64,000 nucleotides of DNA from Tanypteryx hageni (lineage: Eukaryota > Arthropoda > Insecta > Odonata > Petaluridae), in contig CM054115.1 in NCBI GenBank assembly GCA_028673005.1, forward strand, positions 2,542,001-2,606,000, read 5' to 3'. Positions 11,001 to 24,600 of this stretch are shown piece by piece. Every line of letters begins with the position of its first letter. Position 1 is the stretch's first letter. A program made the position numbers and the translations under genes. The notes under the pieces were generated by a model, which saw only the letters and a list, made by a program, of their open reading frames with translations, did no database searches and was not told where the DNA came from.

Positions 11001-14000
11001 CGATAGAATGAGGAACGATCGAGGTGGAGGCGATAGACGGAGGAACGATAGAGGTGGAGGCTATAGAGTGGAGAATGGTAATGGGGGAAGCGATAGAATG
11101 AGGAACGATAGTAGAGGAGGCGATAGAATGAGGAACGATCGAGGAGGAGGCGATAGACGGAGGAACGATAGAGGTGGAGCCTATAGAGTGGAGAATGGTA
11201 ATGGGGGAAGCGATAGAATGAGGAACGATAGTAGAGGAGGCGATAGAGGGAGGAACGATCGAGGTGGAGGCGATAGACGGAGGAACGATAGAGGTGGAGG
11301 CTATAGAGTGGAGAATGGTAGTGGGGGAAGCGATAGAGGGAGGAAAGATAGTAGAGGAGGCGATAGAGTGAGGAACGATCGAGGTGGAGGCGATAGACGG
11401 AGGAACGATAGAGGTGGAGGCTATAGAGTGGAGAATGTTTAGTGGGGGAAGCGAGAGAGGGAGGAAGGATAGTAGAGGATGCGATAGAATGAGGAACGAT
11501 CGAGGTGGAGGCGATAGACGGAGGAACGATAGAGGTGGAGACTAAAGAGTGGAGAATGGTAATGGGGGAAGCGATAGAATGAGGAACGATAGTAGAGGAG
11601 GCGATAGAGTGAGGAACGATCGAGGTGGAGGCGATAGACGGAGGAACGATAGAGGTGGAGGCTATAGAGTGGAGAATGTTTAGTGGGGGAAGCGATAGAG
11701 GGAGGAACGATAGTAGAGGATGCGATAGAATGAGGAACGATCGAGGTGGAGGCGATAGACGGAGGAACGATAGAGGTGGAGGCTATAGAGTGGAGAATGG
11801 TAATGGGGGAAGCGATAGAATGAGGAACGATAGTAGAGGAGGCGATAGAATGAGGAACAATCGAGGTGGAGGCGATAGACGGAGGAACGATAGAGGTGGA
11901 GGCTATAGAGTGGAAAATGGTAGTGGGGGAAGAGATAGAGGGATGAACGATAGTAGAGGTGGCGATAGAGGGAGGAACGATCGAGGTGGAGGCGACAGAC
12001 GGAGGAACGATAGAGGTGGAGGCTATAGAGTGGAGAATGGTAGTGGGGGAAGAGATAGAGGGAGGAACGATAATAGAGGAGGCGATAGAGGGAGGAACGA
12101 TAGAGTTGGAGGCTATAGAGTGGAGAATGGTAGTGGGGGAAGCGATAGAGGGAGGAACGATAGTATAGTATTCGATAGAGCTAGGAACGATTGAGGTGGA
12201 GGCGATAGACGTAGGAACGATAGAAGTGGAGGCTATAGAGTGGAAAATGGTAGTGGGGGAAGAGATAGAGGGATGAACGATAGTAGAGGTGGCGATAGAG
12301 GGAGGAACGATCGAGGTGGAGGCGATAGACGGAGAAACGATAGAGTTGGAGGCTATAGAGTGGAGAATGGTAGTGGGGGAAGCGATAGAGGGAGGAACGA
12401 TAGTAGAGGATGCGATAGAGGAAGGAACGATCGAGGTGGAGGCGATAGACGGAGGAACGATGGAGGTGGAGGCTATAGAGTGGAGAATGGTAATGGGGGA
12501 AGCGATAGAATGAGGAACGATAGCAGAGGAGGCGATAGAGGGAGGAACGAACGAGGTGGAGGCGATAGACGGAGGAACGATAGAGGTGGAGGCTATGGAG
12601 TGGAGAATGGTAGTGGGGGAAGAGATAGAGGGAGGAACGATAGTAGAGGAGGCGATAGATGGAGGAACGATCGAGGTGGAGGCGATAGACGGAGGAACGA
12701 TAGAGTTGGAGGCTATAGAGTGGAGAATGGTAGTGGGGGAAGCGATAGAGGAAGGAACGATAGAGGTGGAGGCTATAGAGTAGAGAATGGTAGTGGAGGA
12801 AGAGATAGAGGGAGGAACGATAGTAGAGGAGGCGATAGAGGGAGGAACGATCGAGGTGGAGGCGATAGACCGAGGAACGATAGAGTTGGAGGCTATAGAG
12901 TGGAAAATGGTAGTGGGGGAAGCGATAGAGGGAGGAACGATAGTAGAGGATGCGATAGAGTGAGGAACGATCGAGGTGGAGGCGATAGACGGAGGAACGA
13001 TAGAGGTGGAGGCTATAGAGTGGAAAATGGTAGTGGGGGAAGAGATAGAGGTATGAACGATAGTAGAGGAGGCGATAGAGGGAGGAACGATCGAGGTGGA
13101 GGCGATAGACGGAGGAAAGATAGAGGTGGAGGCTATAGAGTGGAGAATGGTAGTGGGGGAAGCGATAGATCGAGGAACGATAGTAGAGAATGCGATAGAG
13201 GGAGGAACGATCGAGGTGGAGGCGATAGACGGAGGAACGATAGAGGTGGAGGCTATAGTGTGGAGAATGGTAGTGGGGGATGCGATAGAGGGAGGAACCA
13301 TAGTAGAGGATGCGATAGAGGGAGGAACGATTGAGGTGGAGGCGATAGACGGAGGAACGATAGAGGTGGAGGCTATAGAGTGGAGAATGGTAGTGGGGGA
13401 AGCGATAGAGGAGAAACGATAGTAGAGGATGCGATAGAGGGAAGAACGATCGAGGTGGAGGCGATAGACGGAGGAACGATAAAGGTGGAGGCTATAGAGT
13501 GGAGAATGGTAATGGGGGAAGCGATAGAATGAGAAACGATAGTAGAGGTGGCGATAGAGGGAGGAACGATCGAGGTGGAGGCGATAGACGGAGGAACGAT
13601 AGAGGTGGAGGCTATAGAGTGGAGAATGTTTAGGGGGGAAGCGATAGAGGGAGGAACGATAGTAGAGGATGCGATAGAATGAGGAACGATCGAGGTGGAG
13701 GCGATAGACGGAGGAACGATAGAGGTGGAGGCTATAGAGTGGAGAATGGTAATGGGTGAAGCGATAGAATGAGGAACGATAGTAGAGGAGGCGATAGAGG
13801 GAGGAAAGAACGAGGTGGAGGCGATAGACGGAGGAACGATAGAGGTGGAGGCTATAGAGTGGAGAATGGTAGTGGGGGAAGAGATAGAGGGAGGAACGAT
13901 AGTAGAGGAGGCGATAGAGGGAGGAACGATCGAGGTGGAGGCGATAGACGGAGAAACGATAGAGTTGGAGGCTATAGAGTGGAGAATGTTTAGTGGGGGA

Positions 14001-15634
14001 AGCGATAGAGGGAGGAACGATAGTAGAGGATGCGATAGAATGAGGAACGATCGAGGTGGAGGCGATAGACGGAGGAACGATAGAGGTGGAGGCTATAGAG
14101 TGGAGAATGGTAATGGGGGAAGCGATAGAATGAGGAACGATAGTAGAGGAGGCGATAGAATGAGGAACGATCGAGGTGGAGGCGATAGACGGAGGAACGA
14201 TAGAGGTGGAGGCTATAGAGTGGAGAATGGTAATGGGGGAAGCGATAGAATGAGGAACGATAGTAGAGGAGGCGATAGAGGGAGGAACGATCGAGGTGGA
14301 GGCGATAGACGGAGGAACGATAGAGGTGGAGGCTATAGAGTGGAGAATGGTAGTGGGGGAAGCGATAGAGGGAGGAACGATAGTAGAGGAGGCGATAGAG
14401 TGAGGAACGATCGAGGTGGAGGCGATAGACGGAGGAACGATAGAGGTGGAGGCTATAGAGTGGAGAATGTTTAGTGGGGGAAGCGAGAGAGGGAGGAACG
14501 ATAGTAGAGGATGCGATAGAATGAGGAACGATCGAGGTGGAGGCGATAGACGGAGGAACGATAGAGGTGGAGACTATAGAGTGGAGAATGGTAATGGGGG
14601 AAGCTATAGAATGAGGAACGATAGTAGAGGAGGCGATAGAGTGAGGAACGATCGAGGTGGAGGCGATAGACGGAGGAACGATAGAGGTGGAGGCTATAGA
14701 GTGGAGAATGTTTAGTGGGGGAAGCGATAGAGGGAGGAACGATAGTAGAGGATGCGATAGAATGAGGAACGATCGAGGTGGAGGCGATAGACGGAGGAAC
14801 GATAGAGGTGGAGGCTATAGAGTGGAGAATGTTTAGGGGGGAAGCGATAGGGGGAGGAACGATAGTAGAGGATGCGATAGAATGAGGAACGATCGAGGTG
14901 GAGGCGATAGACGGAGGAACGGTAGAGGTGGAGGCTATAGAGTGGAGAATGGTAATGGGGGAAGCGATAGAATGAGGAACGATAGTAGAGGAGGCGATAG
15001 AGGGAGGAACGATCGAGGTGGAGGCGATAGACGGAGGAACGATAGAGGTGGAGGCTATAGAGTGGAGAATGGTAGTGGGGGAAGCGATAGAGGGAGGAAC
15101 GATAGTAGAGGAGGCGATAGAGTGAGGAACGATCGAGGTGGAGGCGATAGACGGAGGAACGATAGAGGTGGAGACTATAGAGTGGAGAATGTTTAGTGGG
15201 GGATGCGATAGAGGGAGGAACGATAATAGAGGATGTGATAGAAGAAGGAACGATCGAGGTGGAGGCGATAGATGGAGGAACGATAGAGGTGGAGGCTATA
15301 GAGTGGAGAATGGTAATGGGGGAAGCGATAGAATGAGGAACGATAGTAGAGGAGGCGATAGAGTGAGGAACGAACGAGGTGGAGGCGATAGACGGAGGAA
15401 CGATAAAGGTGGAGTCTATAGAGTGGAGAATTGTAGTGGGGGAAGAGATAGAGGGAGGAACGATAGTAGAAGAGGCGATGGAGGGAGAAACGATCGAGGT
15501 GGAGGCGATAGACGGAGGAACGATAGAGGTGGAGGCTATAGAGTGGAGAATGTTTAGGGGGGAAGCGATAGAGGGAGGAACGATAGTAGAGGATTCGATA
15601 GAGGGAGGAACGATTGAGGTGGAGGCGATAGACG
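8018..15634 (+). repeat. Higher-order repeat copy B (first 7,617 bases of the HOR)
   Basis: This block matches 1-7,617 at a constant offset of 8,017. I noticed no substitution between them, and rare variants are shared: GTAAAGG, GCGACAGA, the GGAAAAACG at 2,631 and 10,648, and the GGAAGGATAG at 3,446 and 11,463. The match breaks near 7,618/15,635, where copy A has GACGGAGG and continues into a 121-base TTTAGTGGGGG unit while copy B has GACGTAGG and continues with GTAGTGTGGG. Copy B therefore runs into a different set of units instead of completing the HOR. Confidence 0.9.
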
Positions 15635-18600
15635 TAGGAACGATAGAGGTGGAGGCTATAGAGTGGAGAATGGTAGTGTGGGAAGCGATAGAGTGAGGAA
15701 CGATCGAGGTGGAGGCGATAGACGGAGGAACGATAGAGGTGGAGGCTATAGAGTGGAAAATGGTAGTGGGGGAAGCGATAGAGGGAGGAACGATAGTAGA
15801 GGATGCGATAGAGGGAGGAACGATCGAGGTGGAGGCGATAGACGGAGGAACGATAGAGGTGGAGGGTATAGAGTGGAGAATGTTTAGGGGGGGAAGCGAT
15901 AGAGGGAGGGACGATAGTAGAGGAGGCGATAGACGGAGGAACGATAGAGGTGCAGGCTATAGATTGGAGAATGGTAGTGGGGGAAGCGATAGAGGGAGGA
16001 ACGATAGAGGTGGAGGCTATAGAGTAGAGAATGGTAGTGGAGGAAGAGATAGAGGGAGGAACGATAGTAGAGGAGGCGATAGAGGGAGGAACGATCGAGG
16101 TGGAGGCGATAGACCGAGGAACGATAGAGTTGGAGGCTATAGAGTGGAGAATGGTAGTGGGGGAAGCGATAGAGGCAGGAACGATAGAGGTGGAGGCTAT
16201 AGAGTAGAGAATGGTAGTGGAGGAAGAGATAGAGGGAGGAACGATAGTAGAGGACGCGATAGAGGGAGGAACGATCGAGGTGGAGGCGATAGACCGAGGA
16301 ACGATAGAGTTGGAGGCTATAGAGTGGAAAATGGTAGTGGGGGAAGCGATAGAGGGAGGAACGATAGTAGAGGATGCGATAGAGTGAGGAACGATCGAGG
16401 TGGAGGCGATAGACGGAGGAACGATAGAGGTGGAGGCTATAGAGTGGAAAATGGTAGTGGGGGAAGAGATAGAGGTATGAACGATAGTAGAGGAGGCGAT
16501 AGAGGGAGGAACGATCGAGGTGGAGGCGATAGACGGAGGAAAGATAGAGGTGGAGGCTATAGAGTGGAGAATGGTAGTGGGGGAAGCGATAGAGGGAGGA
16601 ACGATAGTAGAGAATGCGATAGAGGGAGGAACGATCGAGGTGGAGGCGATAGACGGAGGAACGATAGAGGTGGAGGCTATAGTGTGGAGAATGGTAGTGG
16701 GGGATGCGATAGTGGGAGGAACCATAGTAGAGGATGCGATAGAGGGAGGAACGATTGAGGTGGAGGCGATAGACGGAGGAACGATAGAGGTGGAGGCTAT
16801 AGAGTGGAGAATGGTAGTGGGGGAAGCGATAGAGGAGAAACGATAGTAGAGGATGCGATAGAGGGAAGAACGATCGAGGTGGAGGCGATAGACGGAGGAA
16901 CGATAGAGGTGGAGGCTATAGAGTGGAGAATGGTAATGGGGGAAGCGATAAAATGAGAAACGATAGTAGAGGTGGCGATAGAGGTAGGAACGATCGAGGT
17001 GGAGGCGATAGACGGAGGAACGATAGAGGTGGAGGTTATAGATTGGAGAATGTTTAGGGGGGAAGCGATAGAGGGAGGAACGATAGTAGAGGATGCGATA
17101 GAATGAGGAACGATCGAGGTGGAGGCGATAGACGGAGGAACGATAGAGGTGGAGGCTATAGAGTGGAGAAAGGTAATGGGGGAAGCGATAGAATGAGGAA
17201 CGATAGTAGAGGAGGCGATAGAATGAGGAACGATCGAGGTGGAGGCGATAGACGGAGGAACGATAGAGGTGGAGGCTATAGAGTGGAGAATGGTAATGGG
17301 GGAAGCGATAGAATGAGGAACGATAGTAGAGGAGGCGATAGAGGGAGGAACGATCGAGGTGGAGGCGATAGACGGAGGAACGATAGAGGTGGAGGCTATA
17401 GAGTGGAGAATGGTAGTGGGGGAAGCGATAGAGGGAGGAACGATAGTAGAGGAGGCGATAGAGTGAGGAACGATCGAGGTGGAGGCGATAGACGGAGGAA
17501 CGATAGAGGTGGAGGCTATAGAGTGGAGAATGTTTAGTGGGGGAAGCGAGAGAGGGAGGAACGATAGTAGAGGATGCGATAGAATGACGAACGATCGAGG
17601 TGGAGGCGATAGACGGAGGAACGATAGAGGTGGAGACTATAGAGTGGAGAATGGTAATGGGGGAAGCTATAGAATGAGGAACGATAGTAGAGGAGGCGAT
17701 AGAGTGAGGAACGATCGAGGTGGAGGCGATAGACGGAGGAACGATAGAGGTGGAGGCTATAGAGTGGAGAATGTTTAGTGGGGGAAGCGATAGAGGGAGG
17801 AACGATAGTAGAGGATGCGATAGAATGAGGAACGATCGAGGTGGAGGCGATAGACGGAGGAACGATAGAGGTGGAGGCTATAGAGTGGAGAATGTTTAGG
17901 GGGGAAGCGATAGGGGGAGGAACGATAGTAGAGGATGCGATAGAATGAGTAACGATCGAGGTGGAGGCGATAGACGGAGGAACGATAGAGGTGGAGGCTA
18001 TAGAGTGGAGAATGGTAATGGGGGAAGCGATAGAATGAGGAACGATAGTAGAGGAGGCGATAGAGGGAGGAACGATCGAGGTGGAGGCGATAGACGGAGG
18101 AACGATAGAGGTGGAGGCTATAGAGTGGAGAATGGTAGTGGGGGAAGCGATAGAGGGAGGAACGATAGTAGAGGAGGCGATAGAGTGAGGAACGATCGAG
18201 GTGGAGGCGATAGACGGAGGAACGATAGAGGTGGAGACTATAGAGTGGAGAATGTTTAGTGGGGGATCCGATAGAGGGAGGAACGATAGTAGAGGATGTG
18301 AAAGAAGAAGGAACGATCGAGGTGGAGGCGATAGATGGAGGAACGATAGAGGTGGAGGCTATAGAGTGGAGAATGGTAATGGGGGAAGCGATAGAATGAG
18401 GAACGATAGTAGAGGAGGCGATAGAGTGAGGAACGAACGAGGTGGAGGCGATAGACGGAGGAACGATAAAGGTGGAGTCTATAGAGTGGAGAATTGTAGT
18501 GGGGGAAGAGATAGAGGGAGGAACGATAGTAGAAGAGGCGATGGAGGGAGAAACGATCGAGGTGGAGGCGATAGACGGAGGAACGATAGAGGTGGAGGCT

Positions 18601-21600
18601 ATAGAGTGGAGAATGTTTAGGGGGGAAGCGATAGAGGGAGGAACGATAGTAGAGGATTCGATAGAGGGAGGAACGATTGAGGTGGAGGCGATAGACGTAG
18701 GAACGATAGAGGTGGAGGCTATAGAGTGGAGAATGGTAGTGGGGGAAGCGATAGAGGGAGGAACGATAGTAGAGGATGCGATAGAGTGAGGAACGATCGA
18801 GGTGGAGGCGATAGACGGAGGAACGATAGAGGTGGAGGCTATAGAGTGGAAAATGGTAGTAGGGGAAGCGATAGAGGGAGGAACGATAGTAGAGGATGCG
18901 ATAGAGGGAGGAACGATCGAGGTGGAGGCGATAGACGGAGGAACGATAGAGGTGGAGGGTATAGAGTGGAGAATGTTTAGGGGGGGAAGCGATAGAGGGA
19001 GAAACGATAGTAGAGGAGGCGATAGACGGAGGAACGATAGAGGTGCAGGCTATAGATTGGAGAATGGTAGTGGGGGAAGCGATAGAGGGAGGTACGATAG
19101 TAGAGAGGCGAAAGAGGGAGGAACGATCGAGGTGGAGGCGATAGACGGAGGAACGATAGAGGTGGAGGGTATAGAGTGGAGAATGGTAGTGGGGGAAGTG
19201 ATAGAGGGAGGAACGATAGTAGAGGAGGCGATAGAGGGAGGAACGATAGAGGTGGAGGCTATAGAGTGGAGAATGTTTAGGGGGGAAGCGATAGAGGGAG
19301 GAACGATAGTAGAGGATGCGATAGAATGAGGAACGATCGAGGTGGAGGCGATAGACGGAGGAACGATGGAGGTGGAGGCTATAGAGTGGAGAATGGTAAT
19401 GGGGGAAGCGATAGAATGAGGAACGATAGCAGAGGAGGCGATAGAGGGAGGAACGAACGAGGTGGAGGCGATAGACGGAGGAACGATAGAGGTGGAGGCT
19501 ATGGAGTGGAGAATGGTAGTGGGGGAAGAGATAGATGGAGGAACGATAGTAGAGGAGGCGATAGATGGAGGAACGATCGAGGTGGAGGCGATAGACGGAG
19601 GAACGATAGAGTTGGAGGCTATAGAGTGGAAAATGGTAGTGGGGGAAGCGATAGAGGCAGGAACGATAGAGGTGGAGGCTATAGAGTAGAGAATGGTAGT
19701 GGAGGAAGAGATAGAGGGAGGAACGATAGTAGAGGAGGCGATAGAGGGAGGAACGATCGAGGTGGAGGCGATAGACCGAGGAACGATAGAGTTGGAGGCT
19801 ATAGAGTGGAAAATGGTAGTGGGGGAAGCGATAGAGGGAGGAACGATAGTAGAGGATGCGATAGAGTGAGGAACGATCGAGGTGGAGGCGATAGACGGAG
19901 GAACGATAGAGGTGGAGGCTATAGAGTGGAAAATGGTAGTGGGGGAAGAGATAGAGGTATGAACGATAGTAGAGGAGGCGATAGAGGGAGGAACGATCGA
20001 GGTGGAGGCGATAGACGGAGGAAAGATAGAGGTGGAGGCTATAGAGTGGAGAATGGTAGTGGGGGAAGCGATAGAGGGAGGAACGATAGTAGAGAATGCG
20101 ATAGAGGGAGGAACGATCGAGGTGGAGGCGATAGACGGAGGAACGATAGAGGTGGAGGCTATAGTGTGGAGAATGGTAGTGGGGGATGCGATAGTGGGAG
20201 GAACCATAGTAGAGGATGCGATAGAGGGAGGAACGATTGAGGTGGAGGCGATAGACGGAGGAACGATAGAGGTGGAGGCTATAGAGTGGAGAATGGTAGT
20301 GGGGGAAGCGATAGAGGAGAAACGATAGTAGAGGATGCGATAGAGGGAAGAACGATCGAGGTGGAGGCGATAGACGGAGGAACGATAGAGGTGGAGGCTA
20401 TAGAGTGGAGAATGGTAATGGGGGAAGCGATAGAATGAGAAACGATAGTAGAGGTGGCGATAGAGGTAGGAACGATCGAGGTGGAGGCGATAGACGGAGA
20501 AACGATAGAGGTGGAGGCTATAGAGTGGAGAATGTTTAGGGGGGAAGCGATAGAGGGAGGAACGATAGTAGAGGATGCGATAGAATGAGGAACGATCGAG
20601 GTGGAGGCGATAGACGGAGGAACGATAGAGGTGGAGGCTATAGAGTGGAGAATGGTAATGGGTGAAGCGATAGATTGAGGAACGATAGTAGAGGAGGCGA
20701 TAGAGGGAGAAACGATCGATGTGGAGGCGATAGACGGAGGAACGATAGAGGTGGAGGCTATAGAGTGGAGAATGGTAGTGGGGGAAGCGATAGAGGGAGG
20801 AACGATAGTAGAGGATGCGATAGAGGGAGGAACGATCGAGGTGGAGGCGATAGACGGAGGAACGATAGAGGTGGAGGCTATAGAGTGGAGAATGTTTAGT
20901 GGGGGAAGCGATAGAGGGAGGAACGATAGTAGAGGATGCGATAGAATGAGGAACGATCGAGGTGGAGGCGATAGACGGAGGAACGATAGAGGTGGAGGCT
21001 ATAGAGTGGAGAATGGTAATGGGGGAAGCGATAGAATGAGGAACGATAGTAGAGGAGGCGATAGAATGAGGAACGATCGAGGAGGAGGCGATAGACGGAG
21101 GAACGATAGAGGTGGAGCCTATAGAGTGGAGAATGGTAATGGGGGAAGCGATAGAATGAGGAACGATAGTAGAGGAGGCGATAGAGGGAGGAACGATCGA
21201 GGTGGAGGCGATAGACGGAGGAACGATAGAGGTGGAGGCTATAGAGTGGAGAATGTTTAGTGGGGGAAGCGAGAGAGGGAGGAACGATAGTAGAGGATGC
21301 GATAGAATGAGGAACGATCGAGGTGGAGGCGATAGACGGAGGAACGATAGAGGTGGAGACTAAAGAGTGGAGAATGGTAATGGGGGAAGCGATAGAATGA
21401 GGAACGATAGTAGAGGAGGCGATAGAGTGAGGAACGATCGAGGTGGAGGCGATAGACGGAGGAACGATAGAGGTGGAGGCTATAGAGTGGAGAATGTTTA
21501 GTGGGGGAAGCGATAGAGGGAGGAACGATAGTAGAGGATGCGATAGAATGAGGAACGATCGAGGTGGAGGCGATAGACGGAGGAACGATAGAGGTGGAGG

Positions 21601-21617
21601 CTATAGAGTGGAGAATG
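15635..21617 (+). repeat. Mosaic block between HOR copies B and C
   Basis: The block is built from the same units in a new order. Bases 15,974-16,213 hold the duplicated 60-base-unit cassette. Bases from about 17,100 to 18,660 match 6,020-7,580 (offset 11,080). Bases from about 19,070 hold the GCGAAAGAGG unit and its followers. Bases from about 19,980 to 21,617 match 1,905-3,782, with two 120-base units missing (offset falls from 18,075 to 17,835). Private substitutions include T at 15,679, G at 15,910, C at 16,255 and C at 18,268; the last creates a GGATCC. No unique sequence interrupts the block. Confidence 0.8.
15883..15893 (+). repeat. Seven-G run at a unit start (TTTAGGGGGGG)
   Basis: This is among the longest homopolymer runs I saw. 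It marks a unit that is one base longer than the TTTAGGGGGG class and follows a GGGTATAG variant. The same form recurs near 18,975, 27,413, 31,435, 35,247, 38,340, 42,963, 46,055, 55,213 and 63,412, usually shortly upstream of the GGTGCAGGC variant. As a G run it may be prone to length error in sequencing, and one-base differences here should be read with caution. Confidence 0.75.
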
Positions 21618-24600
21618 GTAATGGGGGAAGCGATAGAATGAGGAACGATAGTAAAGGAGGCGATAGAATGAGGAACAATCGAGGTGGAGGCGATAGACGG
21701 AGGAACGATAGAGGTGGAGGCTATAGAGTGGAAAATGGTAGTGGGGGAAGAGATAGAGGGATGAACGATAGTAGAGGTGGCGATAGAGGGAGGAACGATC
21801 GAGGTGGAGGCGACAGACGGAGGAACGATAGAGGTGGAGGCTATAGAGTGGAGAATGGTAGTGGGGGAAGAGATAGAGGGAGGAACGATAATAGAGGAGG
21901 CGATAGAGGGAGGAACGATAGAGTTGGAGGCTATAGAGTGGAGAATGGTAGTGGGGGAAGCGATAGAGGGAGGAACGATAGTATAGTATTCGATAGAGCT
22001 AGGAACGATTGAGGTGGAGGCGATAGACGTAGGATCGATAGAGGTGGAGGCTATAGAGTGGAAAATGGTAGTGGGGGAAGAGATAGAGGGATGAACGATA
22101 GTAGAGGTGGCGATAGAGGGAGGAACGATCGAGGTGGAGGCGATAGACGGAGAAACGATAGAGTTGGAGGCTATAGAGTGGAGAATGGTAGTGGGGGAAG
22201 CGATAGAGGGAGGAACGATAGTAGAGGATGCGATAGAGGGAGGAACGATCGAGGTGGAGGCGATAGACGGAGGAACGATAGAGGTGGAGGCTATAGAGTG
22301 GAGAATGTTTAGTGGGGGAAGCGATAGAGGGAGGAACGATAGTAGAGGTTGCGATAGAGGGAGGAACGATCGAGGTGGAGGCGATAGACGGAGGAACGAT
22401 AGAGGTGGAGGCTATAGAGTGGAGAATGGTAGTGGGGGAAGAGATAGAGGGAGGAACGATAATAGAGGAGGCGATAGAGGGAGGAACGATCGAGGTGGAG
22501 TCGATAGACGGAGGAACGATAGAGTTGGAGGCTATAGAGTGGAGAATGGTAGTGGGGGAAGCGATAGAGGGAGGAACGATAGTATAGTATTCGATAGAGG
22601 TAGGAACGATTGAGGTGGAGGCGATAGACGTAGGAACGATAGAGGTGGAGGCTATAGAGTGGAAAATGGTAGTGGGGGAAGAGATAGAGGGATGAACGAT
22701 AGTAGAGGTGGCGATAGAGGGAGGAACGATCGAGGTGGAGGCGATAGACGGAGAAACGATAGAGGTGCAGGCTATAGATTGGAGAATGGTAGTGGGGGAA
22801 GCGATAGAGGGAGGTACGATAGTAGAGAGGCGAAAGAGGGAGGAACGATCGAGGTGGAGGCGATAGACGGAGGAACGATAGAGGTGGAGGGTATAGAGTG
22901 GAGAATGGTAGTGGGGGAAGTGATAGAGGGAGGAACGATAGTAGAGGAGGCGATAGAGGGAGGAACGATAGAGGTGGAGGCTATAGAGTGGAGAATGTTT
23001 AGGGGGGAAGCGATAGAGGGAGGAACGATAGTAGAGGATGCGATAGAATGAGGAACGATCGAGGTGGAGGCGATAGACGGAGGAACGATGGAGGTGGAGG
23101 CTATAGAGTGGAGAATGGTAATGGGGGAAGCGATAGAATGAGGAACGATAGCAGAGGAGGCGATAGAGGGAGGAACGAACGAGGTGGAGGCGATAGACGG
23201 AGGAACGATAGAGGTGGAGGCTATGGAGTGGAGAATGGTAGTGGGGGAAAAGATAGATGGAGGAACGATAGTAGAGGAGGCGATAGAGGGAGGAACGATC
23301 GAGGTGGAGGCGATAGACCGAGGAACGATAGAGTTGGAGGCTATAGAGTGGAAAATGGTAGTGGGGGAAGCGATAGAGGGAGGAACGATAGTAGAGGATG
23401 CGATAGAGTGAGGAACGATCGAGGTGGAGGCGATAGACGGAGGAACGATAGAGGTGGAGGCTATAGAGTGGAAAATGGTAGTGGGGGAAGAGATAGAGGT
23501 ATGAACGATAGTAGAGGAGGCGATAGAGGGAGGAACGATCGAGGTGGAGGCGATAGACGGAGGAAAGATAGAGGTGGAGGCTATAGAGTGGAGAATGGTA
23601 GTGGGGGAAGCGATAGAGGGAGGAACGATAGTAGAGAATGCGATAGAGGGAGGAACGATCGAGGTGGAGGCGATAGACGGAGGAACGATAGAGGTGGAGG
23701 CTATAGTGTGGAGAATGGTAGTGGGGGATGCGATAGTGGGAGGAACCATAGTAGAGGATGCGATAGAGGGAGGAACGATTGAGGTGGAGGCGATAGACGG
23801 AGGAACGATAGAGGTGGAGGCTATAGAGTGGAGAATGGTAGTGGGGGAAGCGATAGAGGAGAAACGATAGTAGAGGATGCGATAGAGGGAAGAACGATCG
23901 AGGTGGAGGCGATAGACGGAGGAACGATAGAGGTGGAGGCTATAGAGTGGAGAATGGTAATGGGGGAAGCGATAGAATGAGAAACGATAGTAGAGGTGGC
24001 GATAGAGGTAGGAACGATCGAGGTGGAGGCGATAGACGGAGAAACGATAGAGGTGGAGGCTATAGAGTGGAGAATGTTTAGGGGGGAAGCGATAGAGGGA
24101 GGAACGATAGTAGAGGATGCGATAGAATGAGGAACGATCGAGGTGGAGGCGATAGACGGAGGAACGATAGAGGTGGAGGCTATAGAGTGGAGAATGGTAA
24201 TGGGTGAAGCGATAGATTGAGGAACGATAGTAGAGGAGGCGATAGAGGGAGAAACGATCGATGTGGAGGCGATAGACGGAGGAACGATAGAGGTGGAGGC
24301 TATAGAGTGGAGAATGGTAGTGGGGGAAGAGATAGAGGGAGGAACGATAGTAGAGGAGGCTATAGAGGGAGGAACGATCGAGGTGGAGGCGATAGACGGA
24401 GGAACGATAGAGTTGGAGGCTATAGAGTGGAGAATGGTAGTGGGGGAAGCGATAGAGGGAGGAACGATAGTAGAGGATGCGATAGAGGGAGGAACGATCG
24501 AGGTGGAGGCGATAGACGGAGGAACGATAGAGGTGGAGGCTATAGAGTGGAGAATGTTTAGTGGGGGAAGCGATAGAGGGAGGAACGATAGTAGAGGATG

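Noticed and set aside
18264..18269. GGATCC created by a private substitution at 18,268.
   Set aside because: It is a single-base variant in one unit; useful as a marker but with no functional context.
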